DNA from: Larix sibirica
Taxonomy: Eukaryota > Streptophyta > Pinopsida > Pinales > Pinaceae
Length of the DNA stretch: 12,938 nucleotides
NCBI GenBank assembly: GCA_004151065.3
Contig: NWUY0300069944.1
Span: 1 to 12,938 of the forward strand
Direction: 5' to 3'
Position numbers and translations under genes: made by a program. The number at the start of each line of letters is the position of its first letter. Position 1 is the first letter of the stretch. Positions 1 to 8,650 of the stretch are shown piece by piece. The notes under the pieces are model-generated. The model ran no database searches and had not been told where the DNA came from. It saw only the letters and a program-made list of their open reading frames with translations.

Positions 1-118
1 TGATTTTGAATATTCCAAGTATTAGTTCTTACCCTTGTTTATTAATGAATCTCTTATTTACAAATTAAAAATGAAATACTTGCCGAAATTTAAACAAAAA
101 TTGTAATTTTGGTTGTTT
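1..118. other. AT-rich flank left of LINE insertion
   Basis: AT-rich sequence with no supportable gene. It is the left side of the pre-insertion locus. Before the LINE arrived it would have been contiguous with position 7302 onward through a single copy of the 18-bp target sequence. Confidence 0.7.
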
Positions 119-136
119 GAAATAAAAACTATAGTT
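119..136. repeat. Target site duplication, left copy
   Basis: The 18-bp sequence gaaataaaaactatagtt is identical to positions 7284-7301. It lies directly outside the T-run that marks the minus-strand LINE's A tail. The match is perfect, its length is normal for target-primed reverse transcription, and its place at both element ends makes it a target site duplication. The last two T bases could belong to either the duplication or the tail. Confidence 0.95.
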
Positions 137-142
137 TTTTTT
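137..142 (-). other. LINE 3' A tail (T-run on plus strand)
   Basis: Eight T bases at 135-142 on the plus strand read as A bases at the 3' end of the minus-strand element. Two of them overlap the target site duplication. The tail is short, consistent with shrinkage after insertion. No clear AATAAA signal is seen just upstream. Confidence 0.8.
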
Positions 143-250
143 GTAAATAAAAAGACTATATTACCGAAAAGGAACCATTATACAAAACGCTCAAACAGGG
201 CTATCACCAGTTTCAGACCACTGTCATAATATTTAAAACTAAAGAGTGCC

Positions 251-1402
251 CTAAATGGACAGGCCTCTTTCTACCCCCATAACCCAGATACATTTGACCC
301 AAGGAAAGACGAAAGCAAACACCCATAACCAAACAGTAAAGCCGCTAGACACAGAAATGATAGTAGACAAAAAGCACAACAACAGCAGACCTAGAATTGC
401 CACCGCACCATCGCTGCTGACCCAAACCTTCTTCCCTTTATCAATTTTCGCCTCAGTCTTGACCTTCTGCTGAGTTTACACAGTGCTCTGATCCTGACGG
501 GTGCTGGATCCCCCCTTCTCAGGTCTCTCCATACCTAAGTAAGTGAAGGAAAGGCCCAATTTCTTTGCAATTTCATCGATATTAAGATGCATAAGCCGAG
601 AATATGCGTTGTGGGATTTCCAAGAGAAAACCGGCTCCTCATTTCCACGCTCCTTGTTGTAGCAAGACATAGCAACATGGGCCAAAAGGTTTTTCGTAAC
701 CCATTAAGTCATCATCATGCGATCGTAAACAGAGGCCCTGCCGGCAGTTGTCCCAGGGTCGACTACCCATTCTTTGACCTCCTGATGAAGATCTATAGGT
801 GGAATAGTCTTAACCTCGGCCCATAATTGCTTCTTAATGAGCTCTAGATCCTCCCGTATAAGAGGGGGGATACGTTCACAAAAAAATAGAGCAGCCTCCT
901 GGGCTCGTAGCTGGGCCCTAGTGACCCTGCCCTTGTCATTCCCCTTGCTAACCGACAACGGTGCTTTACCGTTAATCCTTCCAGAGCCAGACCCCTCGGC
1001 CGTCTCAAAACCATCACAACACTACAGGGCCATAATCCCAACTCTGTGATTATCCGGCGGACGAACCAGCGAAATCCTATAACCCACCCTATTCTAGGAA
1101 ATCTTATAAGGAAAACAAGAATGGAGCTGCCAGAAGCAAAGAGATCTAGGTGCAGAACCGCATTCCCTGTTATGAAAATAAATAACCCGCAGTATCATAA
1201 TTGAAATACCTATCAAGCTTCGCTCATCATCAACCTCGTACAACTTCATAATCATGGCAATGCAATCCCAATAGCTGCTCATTAAAATGAACCTAATGGT
1301 AATAACCGGGGTCTGATACGGAATCGTCCTCTCAATCTTTTTTAACTTAATTTCAAACCCAATTGTACTCATCTTGTAAATTAAAATGAGGGAAGGCATC
1401 AT
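251..1402 (-). pseudogene. ORF3-like decayed reading frame downstream of RNase H
   Basis: A single minus-strand frame runs 384 codons from an ATG at 1402 to a TAG at 251. It has only four internal stops (TAG 1094-1096, TAG 1022-1024, TAA 704-706, TAA 476-478) and needs no frameshift; about 18 stops would be expected by chance at equal base use. The ATG overlaps the ORF2 stop as ATGA. The middle part (about 960-710) is charged and helix-like (for example RAQLRAQEAALFF). The end carries two hydrophobic stretches, about 406-353 (AILGLLLLCFLS) and 340-281 (WLWVFAFVFPW), separated by a short loop, which suggests a C-terminal membrane hairpin. I do not recognise the family. It could be a lineage-specific LINE ORF, a captured host gene end, or 3' UTR that happens to be open. 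Coding origin is inferred. Confidence 0.45.
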
Positions 1403-1599
1403 TCTGTACTGGATTGTCCAGTACGACATGACGTACCATTAAACCGTTCTAGCCATCGTTTGTCATATTCATGAGCTGACACTGAACCAGTCGTCATCTT
1501 CTTATAGTTATCGTTGTGACTGCTAGCCAAGTGGCGGCAGCGCCTTGTCCAACTGTCATGTTGGAAATCCTCCAAGGTACCGACAATCAAGGCTCCCCT

Positions 1600-2010
1600 T
1601 CCAGCTATGCCTTGGTTGGCCAAGAGGTCTGCCACCTTATTGGCTTCCCGTTTGACGTGGCTAAACAGGATAGCCTTGTGATCGATGATAAGGGATTGCA
1701 GTTGCTCCAATTTGTACAAGAGCCGCCAACTGGTGGAAATTTTATTTGGGGATTAGCCACTAGCCAACCGCTTCGCCATGTGGATGATAACACTGGAGTC
1801 CCCTTCCAGTACAGCAGGTTTCCATCCCTCGTGAATCACGAGGTGGATCCCTTGGATGAGACCCTCCAACTCGGCTGAGTTGTTGGAGTCATGACCTAAG
1901 AACCCGAAGAACACTTTCAGAATAGTGCCAGAAGCATTTCGGCATACCCCTCCAAAACCCGCCAGCCCTGGATTACCACGAGAAGCTCCATCAAAATTAA
2001 CTTTAAAAAC
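1600..2010 (-). other. RNase H domain of LINE ORF2
   Basis: A type I RNase H with all four acidic residues visible: Asp in VNFDGASRGNPG (1992-1990), Glu in NSAELEGL (about 1872), Asp in LEGDSSV (1800-1798) and Asp in KVADLLANQG (1629-1627). It would degrade the RNA strand of the RNA-DNA hybrid. A TAA at 1753-1755 splits it. This plant-type domain at the end of ORF2 is known from several plant L1 lineages. The GASRGNPG form matches plant LINE or archaeal-like RNase H. Confidence 0.92.
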
Positions 2011-2412
2011 CTGTTGCAGAGGGAAAGACTGGAAAGTTGGACTAGAGGGGTAGCATATTTTGGCTCTAATGTGTAGGCCTTCCAAATCATATTTGTCAAT
2101 ATTCCATCCTGAAGCAATACACAGTTCCGTCTCAGACAAGTCTCTATCTTTATCCTCCCAAGAGATGCTTCTGATTGTCTCACGCATATTACTAACCAGC
2201 TTTCCCCAAAATTCATTTGGTTCATGCTTCTTTTCCCTAAAAATGTGGTTGTTCCTCTCCTTCCATATGTGCCATATAACCATTCCCAGGAACAATAGCC
2301 ATAAGGTCCTGATGATTGGGTTCGAGAATGCCTTGGAGTCCCAATCTTTAATTGACTAGTCTGGAGGATCTCTAACCCGATTTCTCTTTCTGAAGATCGC
2401 CGCCCCATCGTC

Positions 2413-2625
2413 CTAAATCAAGGCCGAAAAGGGACAGTTGTATAACAAATGCCTGATGGATTCCTCCGAGAAGAGGCATAAGGGGCACCTGGAAGGTACC
2501 TGGATCCCTCGTTTCCTATATTTTTCACTGGTTAGAATCCTTTTCCAAACCACCAGCCAACAGAAGATGGAAATTTTCAGCCAGAGATTCATTCCCCAAA
2601 CTTTCTTCCAAGCACTATCATCCAC
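2413..2625 (-). other. zf-RVT zinc-binding domain of LINE ORF2
   Basis: The stretch contains the typical zf-RVT pattern: AWKKVWGMNLWLKISIFCW, then a region with LTSEKYRKRG, then CPLC, EESIRHLL and CPF, giving a Cys-Cys-His-Cys set. In plant LINEs this domain lies between RT and RNase H, as here. A TAG at 2413-2415 closes this open stretch. The frame continues unchanged towards RNase H with another TAG at 2356-2358. Confidence 0.9.
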
Positions 2626-3599
2626 ATATTCAATGTGAATCCTGATATCATAAGCTTCTTTTATACTAAAGATGCCTTTCTTATTGTGACCCCAGTGGAG
2701 CTTGTCATGACCAGCCTTGATCTAAATAATGCGCTCCTGAAGGGTAGCCTTGAAAGCTTGAAGATCCTCGTTGCTTTCTAAACCCTCGAGCCACCCATGA
2801 TCAATCCATTGCCTATGTCCCTCAGCCAGTAGTTCCGTCCAGTAGTCACAGACTTTGATTCTTCCCTCCTCCACGCCACGGGCATGAATAGTTTTCCACC
2901 TTGGATCGATGCTCAGCTTGGGAAGTTGGTTCCAGGAATCATCCCAGAAATTGGCGTCTTCCCCATTAAAGATTTCCCAAAAGCTATGGTTTTGGACCAA
3001 ATGACAACCAGAAAAAGCTTTTAATCATATATGAGAACCAATCCTTACCTCATTGAAGTGAATCAGTTGCCCTCTTGGTCTGTCCCAAGCATACTTCACA
3101 TGCCAAAGGCAAGTCCAAGGTTCAGATCTATAGTTGCACCATATCCACCATATCTTAGACCCATAGACCTCACTAAGAATCTCAGGATATCTGAGTCCTA
3201 GGCCTCCTTCATTCTTGGATTTTCAGATCTTGTCCCAACTGACCAAGGAAAATTTGGACTTCTCCTCCCTCCCCCCCCAAAGAAAGGAGGGTTGAATACC
3301 CCTGATTTCCTTTAGGACGAATTTTGGAGTGGATGGCATCGAGAAGAGGTAAACATGCATTGCCTGGAGGACAGATTTAACAAGAATCAAACAGCTGGGC
3401 AAATTTAAAGGTCTGAGAGTCCAGCTGGCCAACCTTCTGTGGATCCGGTCGAGCATATCTTGCTAAGACACCTTGCGTATGATGTCTTCAAAGAGGGGGA
3501 CCCCTAAGTATTTGGAGGGATAGATCCTTTGGAAAAACCCAGAATCCTCGGGATATTACGTTGGGTAACTCCCGAAGTATTAAAAAAGAAAACTTGAGA

Positions 3600-4460
3600 C
3601 TTATTCGGATTGGCTTCAAGCCCAAAGGCCTTAGCAAATGGCTTTAAACAGTTTTTAAGGATTTGGGCTTCTTGGACTGAAGGGTGCCCCATTGGCATGG
3701 TATCATCGACAAATTTTTGGTGAGTTTGGTTGTCAAGCCCAGCATGAAGTTGGAGCCCACGAATCCTTCCTTCATCAGCCTGGTTCTGCAAAAGCCTGCT
3801 CATACCTTCAGCCATTAGAATGAAAAGGAACGGCGACAAAGGGTCACCTTGGCGAATAGCCCAAGATGCCTGCAGCAACCTAGAAGGAAAGCCATTAAGA
3901 AGGATAGAGAAGAAAGGAGTGGAAACCAGATTCATGATCCAATTCACCCAATTCCTATCAAACCCAAAAGCTTCCAAAATGCCTCTCATGTATTTCCAGC
4001 TTAGCTTATCATAGGCTTTAGCTATATCTAATTTGATTAGCATGCCCGACTTTTTGGTGAGTTTTAGGGAATGAATGGTCTCTTGCACCAGAATAATGCC
4101 ATCCATAATCTATCTCCCTTCGACAAAACCAGACTGTTATGGGATGATAAGGAGAGGGAGCCGAGGTTTCAGCCTGTTCGCGATCACCTTTGATATAATC
4201 TTGTAAATCACATTATAGAGGGATATGGGTCGAAATTTATCAGGAGAATTTTCTCTCTCCTCCTTCGGAATTAACGAAAGAAAGGTGGCATTAAACGCTT
4301 TTAACACCCCACCGCATCTACGAGATTCATCCACGATTGCCAGGACTTCATCTTTAATCATATCCCAAAAGAAGTGGAAAAAATTGGTTGTGAACTTGTC
4401 CGGGCCAAGATCCTTCCCCAGAGCCATTTGATTCATCGCCTCCTCCACTTCCTACATAGC
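3600..4460 (-). other. Reverse transcriptase domain of LINE ORF2
   Basis: RT blocks are seen in order: GKDLGPDKF (usual form GKSPGPDGF), FLSLIPKEE, FRPISLYNVIYKIISKVIANR, QSGFVEGR, LIKLDIAKAYDKLSW (first catalytic Asp), IRQGDPLSPFLFILMAEGMS, and the active site FVDD at 3713-3702 in place of the commoner FADD. Three stops fall within or near it (TAG 4452, TAA 4137, TAG 4110). The TAG in GR*IMDG sits where related plant LINEs, as I recall them, have Gln. Confidence 0.92.
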
Positions 4461-5079
4461 AAGAGGTTTTCCCAACAGCTCATTCTGGTCCCTCGTAACA
4501 AGTCTTGGAATGAGGCACGTGATTTCTGAGATATCATTACTCCTATCAGCCCTGTCCTCCCGTAAAACAGAAGCAAAGTGGTCGATTAATTCATCCGCAA
4601 TCTCTCCTCTTGTTTCAACCTATCTACCATCACTTCTTTTGATTTTGAAAATCTTAGATCTGTGGCGATTTTGAACCACCATGTTGTGGAAGAACTTAGT
4701 GTTTTTCTCCCCGTCCTGGAGCCATTGGTTCCTAGATTTTTGTTTCCAATAGATTTCTTCTTGTCTTTCCCTAGCTTCAAGTTGCTCCATCAGGTTCTGC
4801 TCCTGTTCCCTTAGAACATCATCCCATCCATTGGACATGACTTTCCTGTACGTATTCTCCAAGTCCTCAATCAACTTTTTCTTGTCCTGGAAAATGTTGC
4901 CAAAATCATCTTTATTCCATGTACGGATCTTGGAATTGAGTGCTTTGAGTTTTTTTTGGAATTGGAACATTCCAGTACCCTCAGGGGGGACCAGTTCCTA
5001 CCACCATTGTCCCACCAAGTCTTTGAAGTCTTTGTGTTCCAGCCAGAATTGTTCAAACCTAAAGGGTTTATAAAGAATC

Positions 5080-5798
5080 GTGTTTGACCAATCCCAGTTA
5101 AGGCAGATGGGCCAATGATCTGAACCTGTAGAGGGAAGAACACTAGCGTTGACCTCACCCGTGCCTCGGGAAATGTCTTCAGTAGTCAAGAATATATCGA
5201 TTCTGGACGCTACAAGGTGAATTCCTCCACGTTTTTTATTGCACGAATGCCAGCCGTTGCCAGTTTCAATATCAATGAATGGGCTATTCGTCAGAAGCTC
5301 CTTAAAGGATTCTTGAAATTTGTCCAAGATCCTTCTCCCTCCTTTCTTTTCTGACAAAGAAAATTTGAGGTTAAAGTCCCCACCAATTATCCAAGACCCT
5401 TTGACGGCCTAAACTTCCAACCATTGCAAAAAATTAATAAACTCATGTTTGTGGGGAAAGGAACTCGGCCCATAAATGTTAACTAGAGTACCCTTCACCC
5501 TCGCCCCCAGGATCGAAAAGTTAGCCGAGATAGAGAATTTTTTGGCTCTCCAATCCGATAGGAGAACACAATGGGGTTTCCATAAAATAGCGAGGCCTCC
5601 TGCCATCCCCGAGGCATCTATCACCATAACTTTACAGCCCTTCCAGATTTTATGGCTAACCCTTTCCATAGTTTCAGAATTGCACTTTGTTTCTTGTAAA
5701 AAAAGAACATCAGGTTTCTCCTGTTTAATCCTTCTGGACAGAGTCTTTATTTTCCTCAGATGATTGCACCCACGGATGTTCCAAGACAGTAGCTTCAT
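5080..5798 (-). other. Endonuclease domain of LINE ORF2 (AP/EEP fold)
   Basis: Motifs of the exonuclease-endonuclease-phosphatase fold appear in order: SWNIRG (Asn near 5780), LQETK (catalytic Glu near 5693), SGMAGGLAILW, NIYGPS, GDFN (5381-5370) and SDHWPI (Asp-His near 5120-5115). These are the metal-binding and catalytic positions of LINE endonucleases, and all are retained. A TAG at 5409-5411 interrupts the domain just before GDFN. The frame is otherwise continuous. Confidence 0.9.
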
Positions 5799-5977
5799 TG
5801 AGTAACTTTGTTGACTTCAGAAATGGCCTCCCTTATCGTTGGGTACTAGCTAGATTCGATGAGTTTTACTCCTACCTCGGCGATTCTTTGCTTGTTTGAT
5901 TTTCTTCCTCTTCTCAACTCTTCCTAGGGGGATTTTCTCTTGCTACCTTTATGCGGATCCAATGCTATCCCAAGTTG
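5799..5977 (-). other. Linker between LINE ORF1 and ORF2
   Basis: About 180 bp between the last ORF1 stop (TAA at 5978-5980) and the ORF2 ATG (5798). I see no long open frame or structure in it. In plant LINEs ORF2 is thought to be translated from the same RNA after ORF1. Nothing here shows how. Confidence 0.6.
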
Positions 5978-7160
5978 TTAACTAACATTGGATTTGATTA
6001 TAGCTTCTTGGAGAAACTCCAATTTCCTCCTAGGAACGTAACCTTTTCCTTTTTTAGCTACTTCCTTCTCAATTTTGTCCAAGTCGAGTTCCCCTAGATC
6101 CATCTCTTCATCACCATCCTCCTCCATACATACCACTTGCTCCATGGACGGACTAGTCTGGGGTATTTCATTCACTGTCTCCACGTCGATTTTACCTGGG
6201 TTGTTCTGCTCGTCTGAACCAATCTTTTTTTATTCTCCCACTTCCTCCAAGATCTGGAAGGATTTGTTTGCTCGCGATCCCATTATCAATATTTTCCTTT
6301 CCCTTTTTCTACGTAACCACCGTCTTATTCTTTTTCTTGTTACGTACCTGGGTAAATCCATCCAAATCTCTCGCACCATCCTGAGAGGAACCTAAGGAAT
6401 GGGAAGCTCTTGGTGCCTTGGGACAATTCCTCCCAAAGTGACCGTACTCATGACAGAGGCGACATCTGAAAGGAAGTTGCTCGTAGTCGAGAGGTTGAAT
6501 CCATTCTTCGTCCTCCCAGTTCAAACTGATAGCCTCAGGAAATTATTTCGATAGATCCATGTAGACACATATCCGGGGCACAAGAAGTGTACCTCTGGAG
6601 TTTGGTTTGCTCTGCCACCTTAAAAAAATCACCCAAGGTATTACCTATGTCTTGTAAGATCTCCAGATCCCAATGTTCGCATGGTAGAGAGAAGAGCCTG
6701 ATCCACACAGGCGCCACTTTCATGTCCTTCGTTTCAGGATTAAATCTCTCTTTCCACGGCCTAAGATATAACCCAGTAGATTTGAAGAAGTAAGGGCCTC
6801 CCTCTATAAATCTATCTCTGTCTTCAAAGTTAAAGAAGATAATGGTGAAAAAACCCTTGGCACCCAGATGTAGGTCGTAATGGCCTTTAGGGTTCCAGTT
6901 GATCTTAATCCATCACACCAGATCTTTCTCGCGGGGCCAGATCCCCGTGAATTTCCCAATCAGTTCCTTCTCCTTCCAGATCTCAACCCTCTCTCTGGTC
7001 TTGTTAGATCTAACCTGGATGGCAGGAATGGATAGGGCCTTCGGAAGACAACCCCCCAACCTGATCTCTTACTACTTCCAACGTCAGAATCGTTGGGCCC
7101 TCCCGTGCTCATCATCACATCACCATTTGGATCCTAAGATCCCATGGACTGTGGTGGCAT
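5978..7160 (-). pseudogene. LINE ORF1: gag-like RNA-binding protein with CCHC knuckle
   Basis: ORF1 encodes the RNA-binding protein of the LINE particle. The proposed start is ATG at 7160 (MPPQSMGS), with ATG-ATG at 7115-7110 as an alternative after an in-frame TAG at 7134-7136. A DUF4283-type region follows (about 7010-6570), with WKEKELIGKFTGIWP, NWNPKGHYDL, FEDRDRFIEGGPYFF, PWKERFNPE and WIRLFSLPCEHWD. A perfect CX2CX4HX4C knuckle, CRLCHEYGHFGRNC, lies at 6464-6423. The tail is acidic then basic (DGDEEMDLGELDLDKIEKE) and ends at 5978. Damage: frameshifts near 7040, near 6580 and near 6280; stops TAG 7134, TGA 6913, TAA 6543, TAG 6309 and TAA 6230, the last beside an A-run. It is a dead copy of an otherwise typical plant LINE ORF1. 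Confidence 0.88.
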
Positions 7161-7283
7161 TCCTCAGTCGATCTGCAACCAGGAAAACCCCAGCTGCGAT
7201 CCAACCACGGCCACCCAAGGCCAATCACAGGATTTGCGAAGTACAAGCCAGGCTCAACAGACCCTAATCCCTCCTCACCTCCC
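7161..7283 (-). promoter_or_regulatory. LINE 5' leader, putative internal promoter region
   Basis: About 120 bp from the element's 5' end (GGGAGGTGAGG in element orientation) to the first ORF1 ATG. It is GC-richer than the flank. LINEs usually carry their promoter inside the 5' UTR, so this is where it would be. I see no recognisable promoter motif, so the regulatory role is inferred from position only. Confidence 0.4.
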
Positions 7284-7301
7284 GAAATAAAAACTATAGT
7301 T
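7284..7301. repeat. Target site duplication, right copy
   Basis: Identical over 18 bp to 119-136. It directly abuts the GGGAGG 5' end of the minus-strand LINE. In element orientation the pre-insertion site reads TTTT then AACTATAG, similar to the T-rich/A-rich junctions cut by L1 endonucleases. Confidence 0.95.
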
Positions 7302-7590
7302 AAAAGCATATGAACTAAGACATTATCAATAAGCATAAAAATAATATTATGAAAATGTACAATAATTAATATTGAAATGTTAAGCATTACAATTTATAGT
7401 AATGGTGATGAAACTACCCATACAAAACCATGGCGAGTGTCAAACCACTCCATTTACCACTTAATGAGTAGATCTCTTTTAATTATAAAACCACTCAATT
7501 GTTACATGAAAATCATTTGATGAGAATTCTTCAAAACCACTCATCCACTAGAGATAATATGCCTAACGTGGAGAGTCAATATTCTCAGAT
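7302..7590. other. AT-rich flank with short AAACCACTC repeats
   Basis: No gene seen. AAACCACTC-type words start at 7441, 7487 and 7533, exactly 46 bp apart. The sequence between them is poorly conserved, so this may be a very old 46-bp tandem repeat or chance. Confidence 0.4.
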
Positions 7591-7597
7591 GAAAGAA

Positions 7598-7795
7598 GAG
7601 CACTAGTGTGCCCAGTCCCCACACCTTAAAACAGGACCACTAGTGCACTTATTCCAAAAATGAGCATCAGTGTGCCTTCCCCAAAGAGGAGCACCGACAC
7701 TAGTGTTCCTCCCCAAAGAGGAGCACCAAAACTGGTGTGCATTAAGCAAAACGTAGCACTAGTGCGCTCACACAAAATAGGAGCACCGAGAATAG
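7598..7795. repeat. Minisatellite block 1 with dyad core
   Basis: About seven degenerate units of some 25-33 bp. Each carries a core such as GAGCACTAGTGTGCC, GAGCATCAGTGTGCC or AGCACTAGTGCGC, followed by a spacer like TTCCCCAAAGAG. The core is near-palindromic (GCACTAGTGC is a perfect dyad). The same unit type recurs in the block at 8671-9180, for example AAAGAGGAGCACCGACACT in both. Confidence 0.85.
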
Positions 7796-7948
7796 AAAAT
7801 ACAATGTTGTGAACAAAAAATAGTTTTCCACGCGTATAGAAACCTTGTTAACCTACAAATAAAATGTGGTGAAAACCAATATGGATATGAACCCATGCTG
7901 CAAAAAAACCTATCATTTTATTTACTAAATGTTTCCCTCATTTTCTAT
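7796..7948. other. AT-rich spacer between repeat blocks
   Basis: AT-rich sequence between minisatellite block 1 and the first copy of the ~350-bp duplication. No gene, hairpin or repeat unit that I can support. Confidence 0.5.
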
Positions 7949-8295
7949 CCATATATTTTGAAGAAAAATCCTAAAATAAATCCACCATTAACCTGTGAAA
8001 TAGAATAAAACCCCTCAAACCAACAAAAACGAACAACAAAACCAANATAAGAAATTAGGAACAATAGTGAGCAATGAAAACAATATAAATAAAATATATA
8101 ATGGGAAGAAATAAAACAATGAAGAAGGAAAACTGGTTTCTTGGCTACAATACTCTTCCCCTCCATCTTCTCTCTTGTAGAATCATGTGAAATGAAGAAA
8201 TGAAACAAACATTCTTTTTTCCCCTCTTCTTAAGACGTTTTTCCCTCTTCTCTCAAAAGTTAAAAAAAATCATGATTCTTTCAATAAGTAGGGAA
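7949..8295. repeat. Direct duplication, copy A (about 350 bp)
   Basis: This copy matches 8299-8650 along its length. Shared landmarks are CCATAT (7949/8299), CAAACCAACAAAAAC (8016/8366), AAGAAATTAGGAACAATAG, GTGAAATGAAGAAATG (8187/8551) and CAATAAGT (8282/8643). Offsets drift from 350 to 364 through small indels. It is AT-rich with a pyrimidine-rich part (about 8140-8250). An ambiguous base N at 8046 falls in ACCAANATAAG, where copy B has ACCAAATAAG. No gene is supported. Confidence 0.9.
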
Positions 8296-8298
8296 AAC

Positions 8299-8650
8299 CC
8301 ATATGTTTTGATGTAAAACCCTAAAAGAAACCCTCCATTACCCTGCAAAATAGAGTAAAAACCATCAAACCAACAAAAACAAACAACAAAACCAAATAAG
8401 AAATTAGGAACAATAGTGAAAAATGCAAAATAGTATGAATAAAATAGATAATGAGAAGAAATGAAACAATGGAAAGGGAAAAAATTGGTTGTTTGGATGC
8501 AATACTCTTTCTCTTCCTCTTATGTTTCCTCTTCTATCTAGTAGAACTATGTGAAATGAAGAAATGGATTAAACCCTTTTTTTCCTCTTTTTAAGACATT
8601 TTTCCCACTTCTTTAAAACGTTTAAAATTTCCTGCTTTTTTTCAATAAGT
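8299..8650. repeat. Direct duplication, copy B (about 350 bp)
   Basis: Second copy of the tandem duplication, directly following copy A. Divergence from copy A is clearly visible (substitutions and small indels), so the duplication is not recent. It could be two monomers of a larger satellite or a local duplication. The window shows only two copies. Confidence 0.9.

Larger units (their letters stand above)
1399..5798 (-). pseudogene. LINE ORF2: endonuclease, reverse transcriptase, zf-RVT, RNase H
   Basis: ORF2 nicks the target DNA and copies the element RNA there. The start is the ATG at 5798 (MKLLSWNIRG), where LINE endonucleases normally begin. Order: AP-type endonuclease (about 5798-5080), a charged linker (about 4990-4470), RT (about 4460-3600), a region after RT with LFSMPSTP and FLWGGREE, zf-RVT (2625-2413) and RNase H (about 2010-1600). 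I count thirteen in-frame stops: nine TAG (5409, 4998, 4620, 4452, 4110, 3463, 2722, 2413, 2356), two TAA (4137, 1753) and two TGA (3223, 3025). There is only one clear frameshift, near 3515-3545, where the reading moves into the frame containing KYLGVPL. The terminal TGA at 1399-1401 follows RNase H by about 75 codons. Upstream of it lies ORF1 across a ~180-bp linker. Not functional. Confidence 0.93.
137..7283 (-). mobile_element. Full-length but decayed plant L1-type LINE with RNase H
   Basis: This is a non-LTR retrotransposon that would have copied itself by target-primed reverse transcription. On the minus strand it starts with GGGAGGTGAGG at 7283, runs through ORF1 (7160-5978), ORF2 (5798-1399) and an ORF3-like frame (1402-251), and ends in a short A tail (plus-strand T-run up to 142). 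It is flanked by a perfect 18-bp target site duplication, so both ends are fixed and the element is not 5'-truncated. ORF2 domain order is endonuclease, RT, zf-RVT, RNase H, as in plant L1-clade LINEs that carry RNase H. There are no LTRs, protease or integrase. All frames contain stops and there are several frameshifts, so it cannot move by itself. The ~1.15 kb after RNase H is longer than I would expect for a plain 3' UTR. Confidence 0.95.

Noticed and set aside
255-1049. Plus-strand open frames opposite the LINE 3' region
   Set aside because: They switch frame, have no recognisable domain and mirror the longer coherent minus-strand frame. Treated as shadows.
1399-5798. TAG codons as reassigned or read-through Gln rather than mutations
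   Set aside because: TAA and TGA stops and a frameshift are also present, and nuclear plant genomes use the standard code. Decay is the simpler reading.
137-7283. LTR retrotransposon or integrated pararetrovirus, because RT and RNase H are present
   Set aside because: No LTRs, protease, integrase, coat or movement protein. Domain order with an N-terminal AP endonuclease, an A tail and an 18-bp target duplication is that of a LINE.
7945-8208. Minus-strand hydrophobic open frame (87 codons) over duplication copy A
   Set aside because: It lies in AT-rich repeat DNA, crosses the ambiguous base N and looks like a chance frame of low complexity.
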